From contig NZ_OY782493.1 of assembly GCF_963677715.1 (NCBI RefSeq), positions 496,001 to 560,000 of the forward strand: 64,000 nucleotides of DNA, given 5' to 3'. Source of the stretch: an uncultured Bacteroides sp. Lineage in GTDB: Bacteria > Bacteroidota > Bacteroidia > Bacteroidales > Bacteroidaceae. The notes beneath the pieces are model-generated. The model was not told where the DNA came from. It searched no databases and saw nothing but the letters and a program-made list of their open reading frames with translations. The stretch's first letter is position 1. The number at the start of each line of letters is the position of its first letter. Made by a program: the position numbers and the translations under genes. Shown here piece after piece: positions 56,882 to 64,000 of this stretch.

Positions 56882-57739
56882 TTATTTATTTTTTGCTCTT
56901 GGGTTGTTGAATTCGCAAGGAACTTTGGTCTGACACAGTCCGCAACCCGCACTGAACTTGTATTCGCCACCCAAAGCTACGGCTCGTTGTCTGGCTTCTT
57001 CGCTGTAAACAAAAGCAAAACATTTGTTTTTATCATGGCCGTCTTTACTTATGGCTCCGGCTGGGCACCTTTTTATACAGGCACCGCAACTACCTTTGCT
57101 ACAAAACAAACAGTTTTCGGTGTGATGTTTCACGGTTCGTTTATCGGCATCTAATATGGCATCTGTTACGATGGAAGTCATACGGACTGCCATCCCTCTT
57201 TCAGTGATAAACCCATCGTTTAGTGAAAAAGAACCTTGCCCGGCCACATAGGCAATATGTCGTTCCGACCAATTGGAAGTAGGTCCGGCATCGGTACGTG
57301 TGGTTTTAAAATTTTTCGATTGGGAAGGAGCCAAAGCTCGGAAACCTTGTTGTTTCAATAAAGTTATTATATGCTCAGTAAGTAAGTGGATAAAGAACTC
57401 ATCGCCAAACGTACGGAGTAAAGCCCATTCAATGGAAGAAAAATCTTTTTGAGAACGATTGCTTTTTCTGATTATTTCGCTCACGGGTAAAACAATGCTT
57501 ATAACGGTTCCGGTATGAAAGCTGCCTTCTCCAAACTCCATTTCAAAAGCTTCATGGGGTGTCTGATGAAACGGTCCTATAATTTGTTTATATTCTTCAA
57601 ATAACGAATCACGAGCCACTGCAAATTTCACCAGCGGTTTTTCAAAATAAGGTGTGTCCGTAGTTAATATTCTGTTATGCTTGCTTTCGAATACAAAGTT
57701 GTTTATGGAGTCGATAATCAGATTTTTCATATTATCCAT
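56882..57739 (-). CDS. Ferredoxin-like 4Fe-4S protein, QueG-like C-terminus
   Basis: This 285-residue protein ends with two cysteine sets: CLFCSKGSCGACIKRCPAGAI and CGLCQTKVPC. These fit a 4Fe-4S domain as in epoxyqueuosine reductase. The N-terminal half shows no clear cobalamin-binding motif that I can name, so the reaction is unknown. The stop overlaps the upstream gene closely, and it is co-directional with fabF-like and SDR genes. Confidence 0.7.
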   Translation of the reverse strand: MDNMKNLIIDSINNFVFESKHNRILTTDTPYFEKPLVKFAVARDSLFEEYKQIIGPFHQTPHEAFEMEFGEGSFHTGTVISIVLPVSEIIRKSNRSQKDFSSIEWALLRTFGDEFFIHLLTEHIITLLKQQGFRALAPSQSKNFKTTRTDAGPTSNWSERHIAYVAGQGSFSLNDGFITERGMAVRMTSIVTDAILDADKRTVKHHTENCLFCSKGSCGACIKRCPAGAISKDGHDKNKCFAFVYSEEARQRAVALGGEYKFSAGCGLCQTKVPCEFNNPRAKNK

Positions 57740-58993
57740 TTATTTATATTTTTTAAAAATGGAACTTGCGGTATGGCCCCCGAATCCGAATGTATTGTTA
57801 AGCACATAGTTTACCTGTTCATAACGGGAATGCTGTAATATGAGATCTACCCCTTTAGGAATATTTTTATCAGGATGCTGCGTATTGATGGTTGCCGGAA
57901 TAATATTATCGCGGAGCGACAGTATGGAAATTATGCTTTCTACTGCGCCTGCTGCTCCAAGTAGGTGTCCCGTCATTGATTTTGTACCAGTGATTTTTAT
58001 GATTTGCCCGTCGAAAACCCGTTTAATCCCTATCAATTCACTGATATCACCTACGGAAGTGGAAGTAGCATGTGCATTGATATAACTTATCTCCGCAGGC
58101 TTAATGCAGGCGTCTTCAAGTGCTTTTTGCATGCAAAGCATGGCACCTAATCCTTCGGGATGTGTTCCTGTAAGATGATAAGCATCAGCGGCCATGCCAC
58201 CACCCGCCATTTCAGCGTAAATCGGAGCATTTCGTTTCAAAGCATGTTCTAATTCTTCGAGCACCAACGCTCCGGCTCCTTCGCCAATAACAAATCCATC
58301 CCGGGTTTCATCAAAAGGGCGCGAAGCACCCTGAGGATCGTCATTTCGCTTTGATAGAGCCTGTGACGAATTGAATCCTCCTACTGAAGATTCGGTAATA
58401 GCCGCTTCGGAACCTCCACAAATCATAATTGAGGCTTTCCCCAACCTAATAGTATCAAAAGCATTAATGATTGCTGTATTAGAAGATGCACAGGCCGAAA
58501 CTGTTGCATAATTTGGGCCAAGCAATCCGTTACGGATAGAAATAACCCCGGCTGCAATGTTCACAATCATTTTAGGGATTAGAAAAGGACTGAAACGAGG
58601 AGTGCCATTTCCGGTATGATATTCTTTTAATTCTTTCTCAAAGGTGGAGATCCCCCCATTTCCCGAGGCCCAGATTACACCTGATTCAGCTCGCCCGATT
58701 TTGTTTAAAACACTAAAATCTAAATTGGAATCTCGTATAGCTTGATCTGAGGCAGCAATAGCGTATTGTGTGAATAGGTCGTACGAACGAAGTTCTTTCC
58801 GATCTAGAAATTCTTCGGCGTGGAAGTCTTTCACTTCACATCCAAACTGTGTTTTAAATTTGCTGCTATTAAATTTAGTTAACGGACCGGCTCCGCTCTT
58901 GCCTTGTACTATGTTTTTCCAGAATTCATTAACATTATTTCCTAAAGGAGTAATTGCTCCTAATCCAGTTATTACTACTCGTTTCAGTTTCAT
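57740..58993 (-). CDS. Beta-ketoacyl-ACP synthase, FabF type
   Basis: This 417-residue condensing enzyme has the catalytic Cys in ATVSACASSNTAIINAF (about residue 167) and the two His in NAHATSTSVGD and MTGHLLGAAGAVE. It condenses malonyl-ACP with an acyl chain. Its company (TetR regulator, Fe-S protein, SDR) instead of other fab genes suggests a special fatty-acid or polyketide-like product rather than the housekeeping FabF. Confidence 0.88.
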   Translation of the reverse strand: MKLKRVVITGLGAITPLGNNVNEFWKNIVQGKSGAGPLTKFNSSKFKTQFGCEVKDFHAEEFLDRKELRSYDLFTQYAIAASDQAIRDSNLDFSVLNKIGRAESGVIWASGNGGISTFEKELKEYHTGNGTPRFSPFLIPKMIVNIAAGVISIRNGLLGPNYATVSACASSNTAIINAFDTIRLGKASIMICGGSEAAITESSVGGFNSSQALSKRNDDPQGASRPFDETRDGFVIGEGAGALVLEELEHALKRNAPIYAEMAGGGMAADAYHLTGTHPEGLGAMLCMQKALEDACIKPAEISYINAHATSTSVGDISELIGIKRVFDGQIIKITGTKSMTGHLLGAAGAVESIISILSLRDNIIPATINTQHPDKNIPKGVDLILQHSRYEQVNYVLNNTFGFGGHTASSIFKKYK

Positions 58994-59010
58994 TTATTGA
59001 TTTTATTTTA

Positions 59011-59030
59011 ATATACCGATTGGTATATTA
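59011..59030. promoter_or_regulatory. TetR operator copy 1, before the FabF-like gene
   Basis: AATATACCGATTGGTATATT is a palindrome with a 4-base centre, 18 bases upstream of the FabF-like ATG. It recurs in reverse orientation at 59663-59684. Confidence 0.75.
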
Positions 59031-59042
59031 ATAGTTAAAAAA

Positions 59043-59627
59043 TTATAGTTGATGAATGTAATCTTGAAGAGATTTCATCGCAAATTGAATATATTTCTGA
59101 TTGTCGGTAAGTTTTCGTATCATAATGGCTCCCTCTAATGAAGCCAGAATGCTGATGGCAACCTGTTCGGTGTTCAGTCCGGATTTAAATTCGCCGGTCT
59201 CCATGCCATTCTCTAATATATCGGCAATTTTATCTTTCCAAGCTAACAATGCTTTTTGTGCACGTTGTTTCAGTAAGGGATGCGTATCATCTGACTCTAC
59301 AGCTGTATTCAGTATCGGACAGCCTCCCCGGGGAAATTTCCTTTCCGAAAAATTGCTTAGTACGTCAGTATAAACCAATAATTTGTCGCGGAAACTTGTC
59401 TTTTTTGCCATTTCGGCAGAGAAGAGATGGTTCATTATTTGCAGATTAAATTTAAAAGCTTCCATGGCTACTTCATCTTTATTCTTGAAGTTACCGTAAA
59501 TGCTTCCTTTGGTTAATCCAGTGACACTTGTCATATCGTTCAACGAAGTTCCCGAAAAACCTTTAGTATTGAAGATTTCGGCTGTCCGTTCAATGATTAG
59601 TTCCTTTGTTTTATCTGCTTTTGACAT
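59043..59627 (-). CDS. TetR/AcrR-family repressor
   Basis: This 194-residue protein has an N-terminal helix-turn-helix (TSLNDMTSVTGLTKGSIYGN) and a helical ligand domain. It is the first gene of the cluster, and matching palindromes sit before it and before the FabF-like gene, so it probably represses itself and the cluster until a ligand, perhaps a fatty acid or quinone, binds. Confidence 0.88.
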   Translation of the reverse strand: MSKADKTKELIIERTAEIFNTKGFSGTSLNDMTSVTGLTKGSIYGNFKNKDEVAMEAFKFNLQIMNHLFSAEMAKKTSFRDKLLVYTDVLSNFSERKFPRGGCPILNTAVESDDTHPLLKQRAQKALLAWKDKIADILENGMETGEFKSGLNTEQVAISILASLEGAIMIRKLTDNQKYIQFAMKSLQDYIHQL

Positions 59628-59647
59628 TATGCATTTATATTATGTTG

Positions 59648-59655
59648 CAAAGATA
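59648..59655 (-). promoter_or_regulatory. Predicted -7 box of the TetR gene
   Basis: On the minus strand TATCTTTG fits TAnnTTTG. The operator copy at 59663-59684 lies just upstream, where polymerase would bind. Confidence 0.6.
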
Positions 59656-59662
59656 AGCAAAG

Positions 59663-59684
59663 TATTATACCAATCGGTATATTT
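59663..59684. promoter_or_regulatory. TetR operator copy 2, in the TetR gene promoter
   Basis: The core ATACCAATCGGTAT is the reverse complement of the core at 59011-59030 (ATACCGATTGGTAT). It overlaps the region between the promoter boxes. Confidence 0.75.
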
Positions 59685-59861
59685 TTAAATATAATTAATA
59701 ATATAAGAGAATATAGCTTCTTTCATGAGTTGAAATCTTTCTAAAATATAAAATGATAGAGATCAAAATGGTTTCTTGCTATCTTATTTGTATCTTTGGC
59801 GCATCATTTCAATAATAAGGTAATTTGTATTATTAACCTGTAAAAAAAAGTAAAAAGTAGT

Positions 59862-60461
59862 ATGTTTTCAGGAATAGTAGAAGAATACGCAGAAGTCGTA
59901 TCATTGGTGAAAGATCAGGAAAACCTTCACCTCACCATGAAGTGTTCGTTTGTTAATGAATTGAAAATAGATCAGAGCATATCCCACAATGGCGTTTGCC
60001 TTACAGTAGTGAGCAAAACGGCAGATACGTATACTACGACTGCTATGAAAGAGACTATTGATTGCTCAAACATCGGATTGCTCAAGGTGGGGGACAAGGT
60101 GAATGTGGAAAGAAGCATGATGATGAACGGTCGGCTCGACGGGCATATAGTTCAGGGACATGTGGATCAGACGGTCACTTGCATAGGCATAACGGATGCT
60201 GAAGGGAGCTGGTATTTTACTTTTAAATATGCTTTCGATAAAGAAATGGCTAAACGTGGATATGTTACTGTAGATAAAGGATCGGTCACCGTGAATGGTG
60301 TGAGCCTTACAGTGTGCAATCCTACAGATGATACGTTCCAAGTCGCCATTATTCCTTATACCTACGAGCATACAAACTTCCATGCTTTAGAAATAGGGAG
60401 CGTTGTGAATGTGGAATTTGATATTATAGGTAAATACATTAGTAGAATGATAGCATTATGA
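59862..60461 (+). CDS. ribE: Riboflavin synthase alpha chain
   Basis: This 199-residue protein has the characteristic MFSGIVEE start and two repeated lumazine-binding domains (SHNGVCLTV and VNGVSLTVCN). It makes riboflavin from two lumazine molecules. I saw no FMN riboswitch in the 170 bases upstream. The stop overlaps the next start by four bases. Confidence 0.96.
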   Translation: MFSGIVEEYAEVVSLVKDQENLHLTMKCSFVNELKIDQSISHNGVCLTVVSKTADTYTTTAMKETIDCSNIGLLKVGDKVNVERSMMMNGRLDGHIVQGHVDQTVTCIGITDAEGSWYFTFKYAFDKEMAKRGYVTVDKGSVTVNGVSLTVCNPTDDTFQVAIIPYTYEHTNFHALEIGSVVNVEFDIIGKYISRMIAL

Positions 60462-60997
60462 ATGATTTCCTGAAGCTGGTTCTTGCCCGTCAGAGTGACA
60501 GGGCGTTTGATAAAAAACGTGCTATAGAGCCTGAAAAGCTTGAGTATATTCTTGAAGCAGCTCGCCTTGCGCCTTCGGCCTGCAATGCTCAGCCATGGAA
60601 GTTTGTAGTGGTAACGGATAGAGAATTGGCTGTAAAAGTCGGGAAGGCGGCAGCGGGCTTGGGAATGAATAAGTTTGCTAAAGATGCACCTGTACACATT
60701 TTGGTAGTCGAAGATTCGGCGAATATTTCTTCCATACTGGGTGGGAAAATAAAAAACAAACATTTCCCACTTATCGATTTAGGCATAGTGACTGCTCATA
60801 TTATTCTTGCTGCCGAAAGTGAAGGGCTTGGTTCTTGTGTGCTTGGCTGGCTCGATGAAGAAGAGGTGAAGTCTCTTACAGGCATTCCGGCTTCAAAACG
60901 GTTGTTGCTGGATATTGTTATTGGCTACCCGATGAAGGAAAAGCGGAAGAAAATTCGTAAATCGATTGAAAAAATCATTTCCTATAATCATTATTGA
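60458..60997 (+). CDS. Nitroreductase-family flavoprotein
   Basis: This 179-residue protein has RQSDRAFDKKRAIE (FMN-binding start), LAPSACNAQPWKFVVV and GLGSCVLGWLDEEEV. It uses FMN and NAD(P)H; the substrate is unknown. The ATGA overlap with ribE suggests coupled synthesis with flavin supply. Confidence 0.88.
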   Translation: MNDFLKLVLARQSDRAFDKKRAIEPEKLEYILEAARLAPSACNAQPWKFVVVTDRELAVKVGKAAAGLGMNKFAKDAPVHILVVEDSANISSILGGKIKNKHFPLIDLGIVTAHIILAAESEGLGSCVLGWLDEEEVKSLTGIPASKRLLLDIVIGYPMKEKRKKIRKSIEKIISYNHY

Positions 60998-61028
60998 TGA
61001 AAAGTGGGGCCAGTTAAGGAGGTAGTTA

Positions 61029-62345
61029 TTAAAGATCTTTTAGCAACACTTGACTGGCGCTTTTGTAAAGTTGTTCCCTTGATTCCATTAAGGCTTTCCA
61101 TTGTCCTACAAATTCTTCTTTATCGACTTTAAAATCTTCGGACCCGAAAGTATCAAGCTTATCTAGCAACAAGGCTACATTGAGCTGATTAATGTCTATT
61201 GAGGTTTGATAAGCAATGTCTTCACTTTTATGATCTGTCACTATTTCATGAATGAGATTAATCTCTTGCAATTGATAGAGTATCTGGTTGGTTAGTCTGA
61301 TTGGGATGTGGTGTTCTGCCGAAAGCTCTTCGGCTGTATAAGGTGGTTTGTTGTTCGCAAATCGTTTGGTTACGAGAGACATAATGAGAATAGCAATAAA
61401 ATCATGATAGCGACGACTGATATTGCGAGTGTCTTTATCAAAGCTAAAGTATTGTATGTTTTGTCCGGCATACGTTAGTTCTGCTCCGAAAAGGCAAATA
61501 GTCCAAGATATCTGAAGCCATAACAAAAACATAGGGATAGCGGCAAAGCTACCATAGATAGCATTGTATCTCGATACCCATAACTGGCTGCCTATATATA
61601 GAAATTGGAAAGCCTGATAAGCTGTTCCGATGAGAATACCTGATATCAGTGCATGTTTCAATTTTACTTTTGTGTTAGGCATGAAAATATAAAGAGCTGT
61701 AAACATGAACCAAGTGAGTACAAAAGGAATAAGGCGCACTAAAAACTTCAGAATAGGAGCCAACACTACAAAATTATCCATTCCTTTGAGTGCAGTGCTC
61801 ATAAAGATGGATAATCCTCCTGAAACAACAATTAGAATGGGCAACAAAAGGAACATGGAGAAGTAGTCTGTTATTTTTCGATACATACTACGAGGTTTCT
61901 TTATCTGCCAGATGCGGTTAAATGTGCGTTCGATGTTGCTGGTAAGGTTAACCACTGTCCACAGTAAAAGAACTAACCCCACACCGATGAAAACGCCACT
62001 TTTAGTTTGCGACAGATAAGAATTGACAAACTGAAGAAGTACTTCCGTGGTATCGCTGGCTCCCCCCAGACCGTGGCGCACCTGGTGTTCCATTAGATTG
62101 GAGAAACCGAAGCCACGGGCAATGGCAAACAATATGGCCAGAATGGGAACGATGGATAGCAAGGTACTGTAAGTTAGCGCCGAAGCTTTATTCACAATTC
62201 GATCTTTTGAAAAGCGATTTACGCATAGATAAATCGTTTTTATAATGGTATAAAGTGAGAACTTTGTCTTTGTAACTTCGCTTTCCGTTATACGCCAGAT
62301 GTCGTATGTCAAAAATTCCCAGATAAAGTTTATTTTTTTATTCAT
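61029..62345 (-). CDS. YihY/BrkB family membrane protein
   Basis: This 438-residue protein has at least six membrane segments, with AFTYSTLLSIVP-type N-terminal text (here ALTYSTLLSIVPILAILFA) and IPMFLLWLQISWTICLFGAEL. The C-terminal 140 residues are soluble and contain a winged-helix-like part. Once called ribonuclease BN by mistake, the family function is unknown. Confidence 0.88.
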   Translation of the reverse strand: MNKKINFIWEFLTYDIWRITESEVTKTKFSLYTIIKTIYLCVNRFSKDRIVNKASALTYSTLLSIVPILAILFAIARGFGFSNLMEHQVRHGLGGASDTTEVLLQFVNSYLSQTKSGVFIGVGLVLLLWTVVNLTSNIERTFNRIWQIKKPRSMYRKITDYFSMFLLLPILIVVSGGLSIFMSTALKGMDNFVVLAPILKFLVRLIPFVLTWFMFTALYIFMPNTKVKLKHALISGILIGTAYQAFQFLYIGSQLWVSRYNAIYGSFAAIPMFLLWLQISWTICLFGAELTYAGQNIQYFSFDKDTRNISRRYHDFIAILIMSLVTKRFANNKPPYTAEELSAEHHIPIRLTNQILYQLQEINLIHEIVTDHKSEDIAYQTSIDINQLNVALLLDKLDTFGSEDFKVDKEEFVGQWKALMESREQLYKSASQVLLKDL

Positions 62346-62410
62346 GAGTAATAGTCTTTTTGAAAGATTGCACTATAATGAATGGGTCCTTTCTGTAGTA
62401 TATAAAAAAA

Positions 62411-62769
62411 GCAGTCAGCCTGTAAGCCGGGTTCTGTACTCTAATGAATAGGGTGTCTGTCATTTATCTGAGTGATGTGTTACCAAATCACTTTAGCGGT
62501 CTACCCTCCAACATGGAGCGAGCAACTCTCATAATGTCGGTATACATGACCTTACAACTCCTAAGATGCACAGCCCGTCGTGTCACCACGCGGCTGGTGG
62601 GCTCTTACCCCGCCTTCTCACCCTTACTGCTTCCCGACGGAAGTAGCGGTTTTTTTCTTCTGCATTACTCTACCCTCGCGGACAGCTTTCTGTTAGGAAG
62701 TAGGATGCTCTGTGTTGCCCGGACTTTCCTCTTGCGAAAATGCAAGCGACAAACCAGCCAACTGCTTTC
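62411..62769 (-). ncRNA. rnpB: RNase P RNA
   Basis: On the minus strand the 5' part reads GAGGAAAGTCCGGGC, the diagnostic core of bacterial RNase P RNA, and the 3' part reads ACAGAACCCGGCTTACAGGC; the total is about 360 bases. It cuts the 5' leader from tRNA precursors. A -7 box lies just upstream and T7 follows the 3' end. Confidence 0.95.
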
Positions 62770-62774
62770 TATTG

Positions 62775-62782
62775 CAAAAGTA
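62775..62782 (-). promoter_or_regulatory. -7 box of rnpB
   Basis: On the minus strand TACTTTTG fits TAnnTTTG. A TTG 22 bases upstream is one base beyond the usual spacing. Confidence 0.6.
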
Positions 62783-62922
62783 AACAAATTTTCGGAGATG
62801 TAAGCAAGTTAATCTTCTGATTTTGTTTCTTTTCGTTTAGAACTGGGCCATAGAGCTTATTCTTTTTGTTAGCAATTTCCTAATTATTCTAAAAAAATGT
62901 ATCGCAAATTGAATAATTATCT

Positions 62923-62930
62923 ATCTTTGC
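62923..62930 (+). promoter_or_regulatory. Predicted -7 box of the NlpC/P60 gene
   Basis: TATCTTTG fits TAnnTTTG, 28 bases before the ATG at 62959. Confidence 0.5.
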
Positions 62931-62958
62931 TATTGCATAACCCCCAAATCTTTTTGTA

Positions 62959-64000
62959 ATGAAGAAAAATATTCCCCTCTTATTACTGTTGTTGGCAGTG
63001 TCTGCTTGTGTTGGTACCGCAGACAAAAATGAAAAAAAACTACCCGGAGAAATTACTGAATTAGCCGATAGTGTGCGTAAACAGTTTATTCCCGATAAAC
63101 GTGTTGCAGTGCTTGACGCTGACTATGTTGTATCTGCAAAGCATGTTCTATTGAAGGGCGTCACTACATCTGCTGAAGCAAAATCGGCTTTGCTATCGGG
63201 GTTAAAGAAAGAGAAATATCAGGTAACCGACAGCCTGCTATTATTGCCCGATAGTGCAGGGCTTGAAGGAAAAGTTTTCGGTATTGTTGATTTATCAGTA
63301 TGTAATTTGCGTGCAGAACCCGATTTCTCTTCAGAGATGACAACACAGGCATTATTGGGAATGCCGGTAAAAGTGTTACAGAGTGATGGCTGGCTTCGTA
63401 TTCAGACTCCTGATAATTATATTGCGTGGGTACATAGAGCAGGTGTCTATTCTGTCACCAAGCAAGAATACGATGCATGGAACAGAACCGATAAAATTGT
63501 GGTCACTGCCCACTACGGATTTACTTATCAAAAACCGGATGACACTTCTCAATCGGTGTCGGATGTAGTAGCTGGTAATCGTTTGAAATGGGAAGGTACT
63601 GAAGGCAGCTATTATAAAGTAGTCTATCCGGATGGACGGCAGGCATATATTGCTAAATCTCTTTCTATGCCTGAAAAAGAATGGAAGGCGACGGTTAAGC
63701 AAGATGCGTCAAGTATTATTCGTACGGCTTATACGTTGATGGGAGTACCTTATCTTTGGGCAGGAATGTCTTCAAAGGGTGCCGATTGTAGCGGTTTTGT
63801 GCGTAATGTTTTATTTATGCATAACATAATAATTCCTCGTGATGCTTCTCAGCAGGCATATGTAGGGCAACATATAGACATTGCACCCGATTTTGGCAAT
63901 GTACAGCCGGGAGACCTTATCTTTTTTGGACACAAAGCTACTATTCAAAGAAAAGAGCATGTGTCACATGTGGCTATATATATTGGTAACAAGAAATTTA
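62959..64000 (+). CDS. NlpC/P60 peptidase with SH3 domains (3' end cut)
   Basis: The frame opens with a lipoprotein signal (MKKNIPLLLLLLAVSACVG, lipobox Cys17) and runs past the window edge without a stop, about 347 codons so far. SH3-like segments occur around residues 110-155 (NLRAEPDFSSEM; DGWLRIQTPDNYIAWVHR) and again near 180-235. The C-terminal NlpC/P60 domain shows the catalytic Cys in GADCSGF and the His in HVSHVAIYIG. It cuts peptidoglycan stem peptides at the cell surface. Confidence 0.92.
   Translation, partial: MKKNIPLLLLLLAVSACVGTADKNEKKLPGEITELADSVRKQFIPDKRVAVLDADYVVSAKHVLLKGVTTSAEAKSALLSGLKKEKYQVTDSLLLLPDSAGLEGKVFGIVDLSVCNLRAEPDFSSEMTTQALLGMPVKVLQSDGWLRIQTPDNYIAWVHRAGVYSVTKQEYDAWNRTDKIVVTAHYGFTYQKPDDTSQSVSDVVAGNRLKWEGTEGSYYKVVYPDGRQAYIAKSLSMPEKEWKATVKQDASSIIRTAYTLMGVPYLWAGMSSKGADCSGFVRNVLFMHNIIIPRDASQQAYVGQHIDIAPDFGNVQPGDLIFFGHKATIQRKEHVSHVAIYIGNKKF

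Noticed and set aside
59690..59861. FMN riboswitch before riboflavin synthase
   Set aside because: The conserved AGGGGCA-type core of that aptamer is not present in the upstream sequence.
62444..62803. 119-codon frame antisense to RNase P RNA
   Set aside because: The opposite strand is a clear rnpB gene, and the peptide has no protein-like features.

Overview
The window looks like a chromosomal segment of a Bacteroides-type bacterium (order Bacteroidales). The evidence is the low GC content, many promoters of the Bacteroides form (a TTTG or TTG box 19-21 bases before TAnnTTTG), families typical of the group (DUF3244-like and DUF4738-like proteins, TPR/coiled-coil regulators, carboxypeptidase-like/TonB outer-membrane proteins), and the gene content (uxaC/uxaB, a PstC with an extra periplasmic domain, an HU-like SPOR protein). 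No species is claimed.

Positions 1-5204 are a very long CRISPR array: 81 repeats, the first cut by the window edge, and 80 spacers. It is read on the minus strand from a leader at about 5205-5416. It is followed by a complete type I-B cas set on the minus strand: a small ORF, cas8b, cas7, cas5, cas3, cas4, cas1 and cas2 (12877 down to 5417), with cas6 as a separate upstream unit (13894-13115). The gap between cas6 and the operon (12878-13114) is the most remarkable part. It holds a degenerate copy of the CRISPR repeat driven by its own plus-strand promoter. A guide-like stretch follows it and matches 16 of 18 bases of the cas operon promoter, beside a CCA trinucleotide, with mismatches only at positions 6 and 12. 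A 21-bp RNA hairpin comes next. I read this as a crRNA-like RNA that steers Cascade to the operon's own promoter, by analogy with CreA-type regulators.

Positions 14087-19825 are an accessory region of acyltransferase, lipoproteins, a tail-fibre-like S74 chaperone protein, a DUF3244-like protein, a TPR regulator and a BNR-repeat lipoprotein. A repeat-rich gap (19826-20516) leads to a TonB receptor and two identical tRNA-Lys genes.

From about 22.7 kb onward the content is mostly housekeeping: an MBL hydrolase, a TIGR02757 protein, an acyltransferase, the hexuronate genes uxaC / LacI regulator / uxaB under a shared operator, FHA and SPOR proteins, rfbC and ugd, a DEAD helicase, serB, LptF/G, tgt, lon, trmN6, tpx, DedA, a TPR protein, glnS, the divergent pst-phoU phosphate uptake genes, and an outer-membrane beta-barrel protein behind a leader terminator. 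Then come a TetR-controlled cluster (FabF-like synthase, ferredoxin-like reductase, SDR), riboflavin synthase with a nitroreductase, a YihY/BrkB protein, RNase P RNA, and an NlpC/P60 peptidase cut by the right edge.
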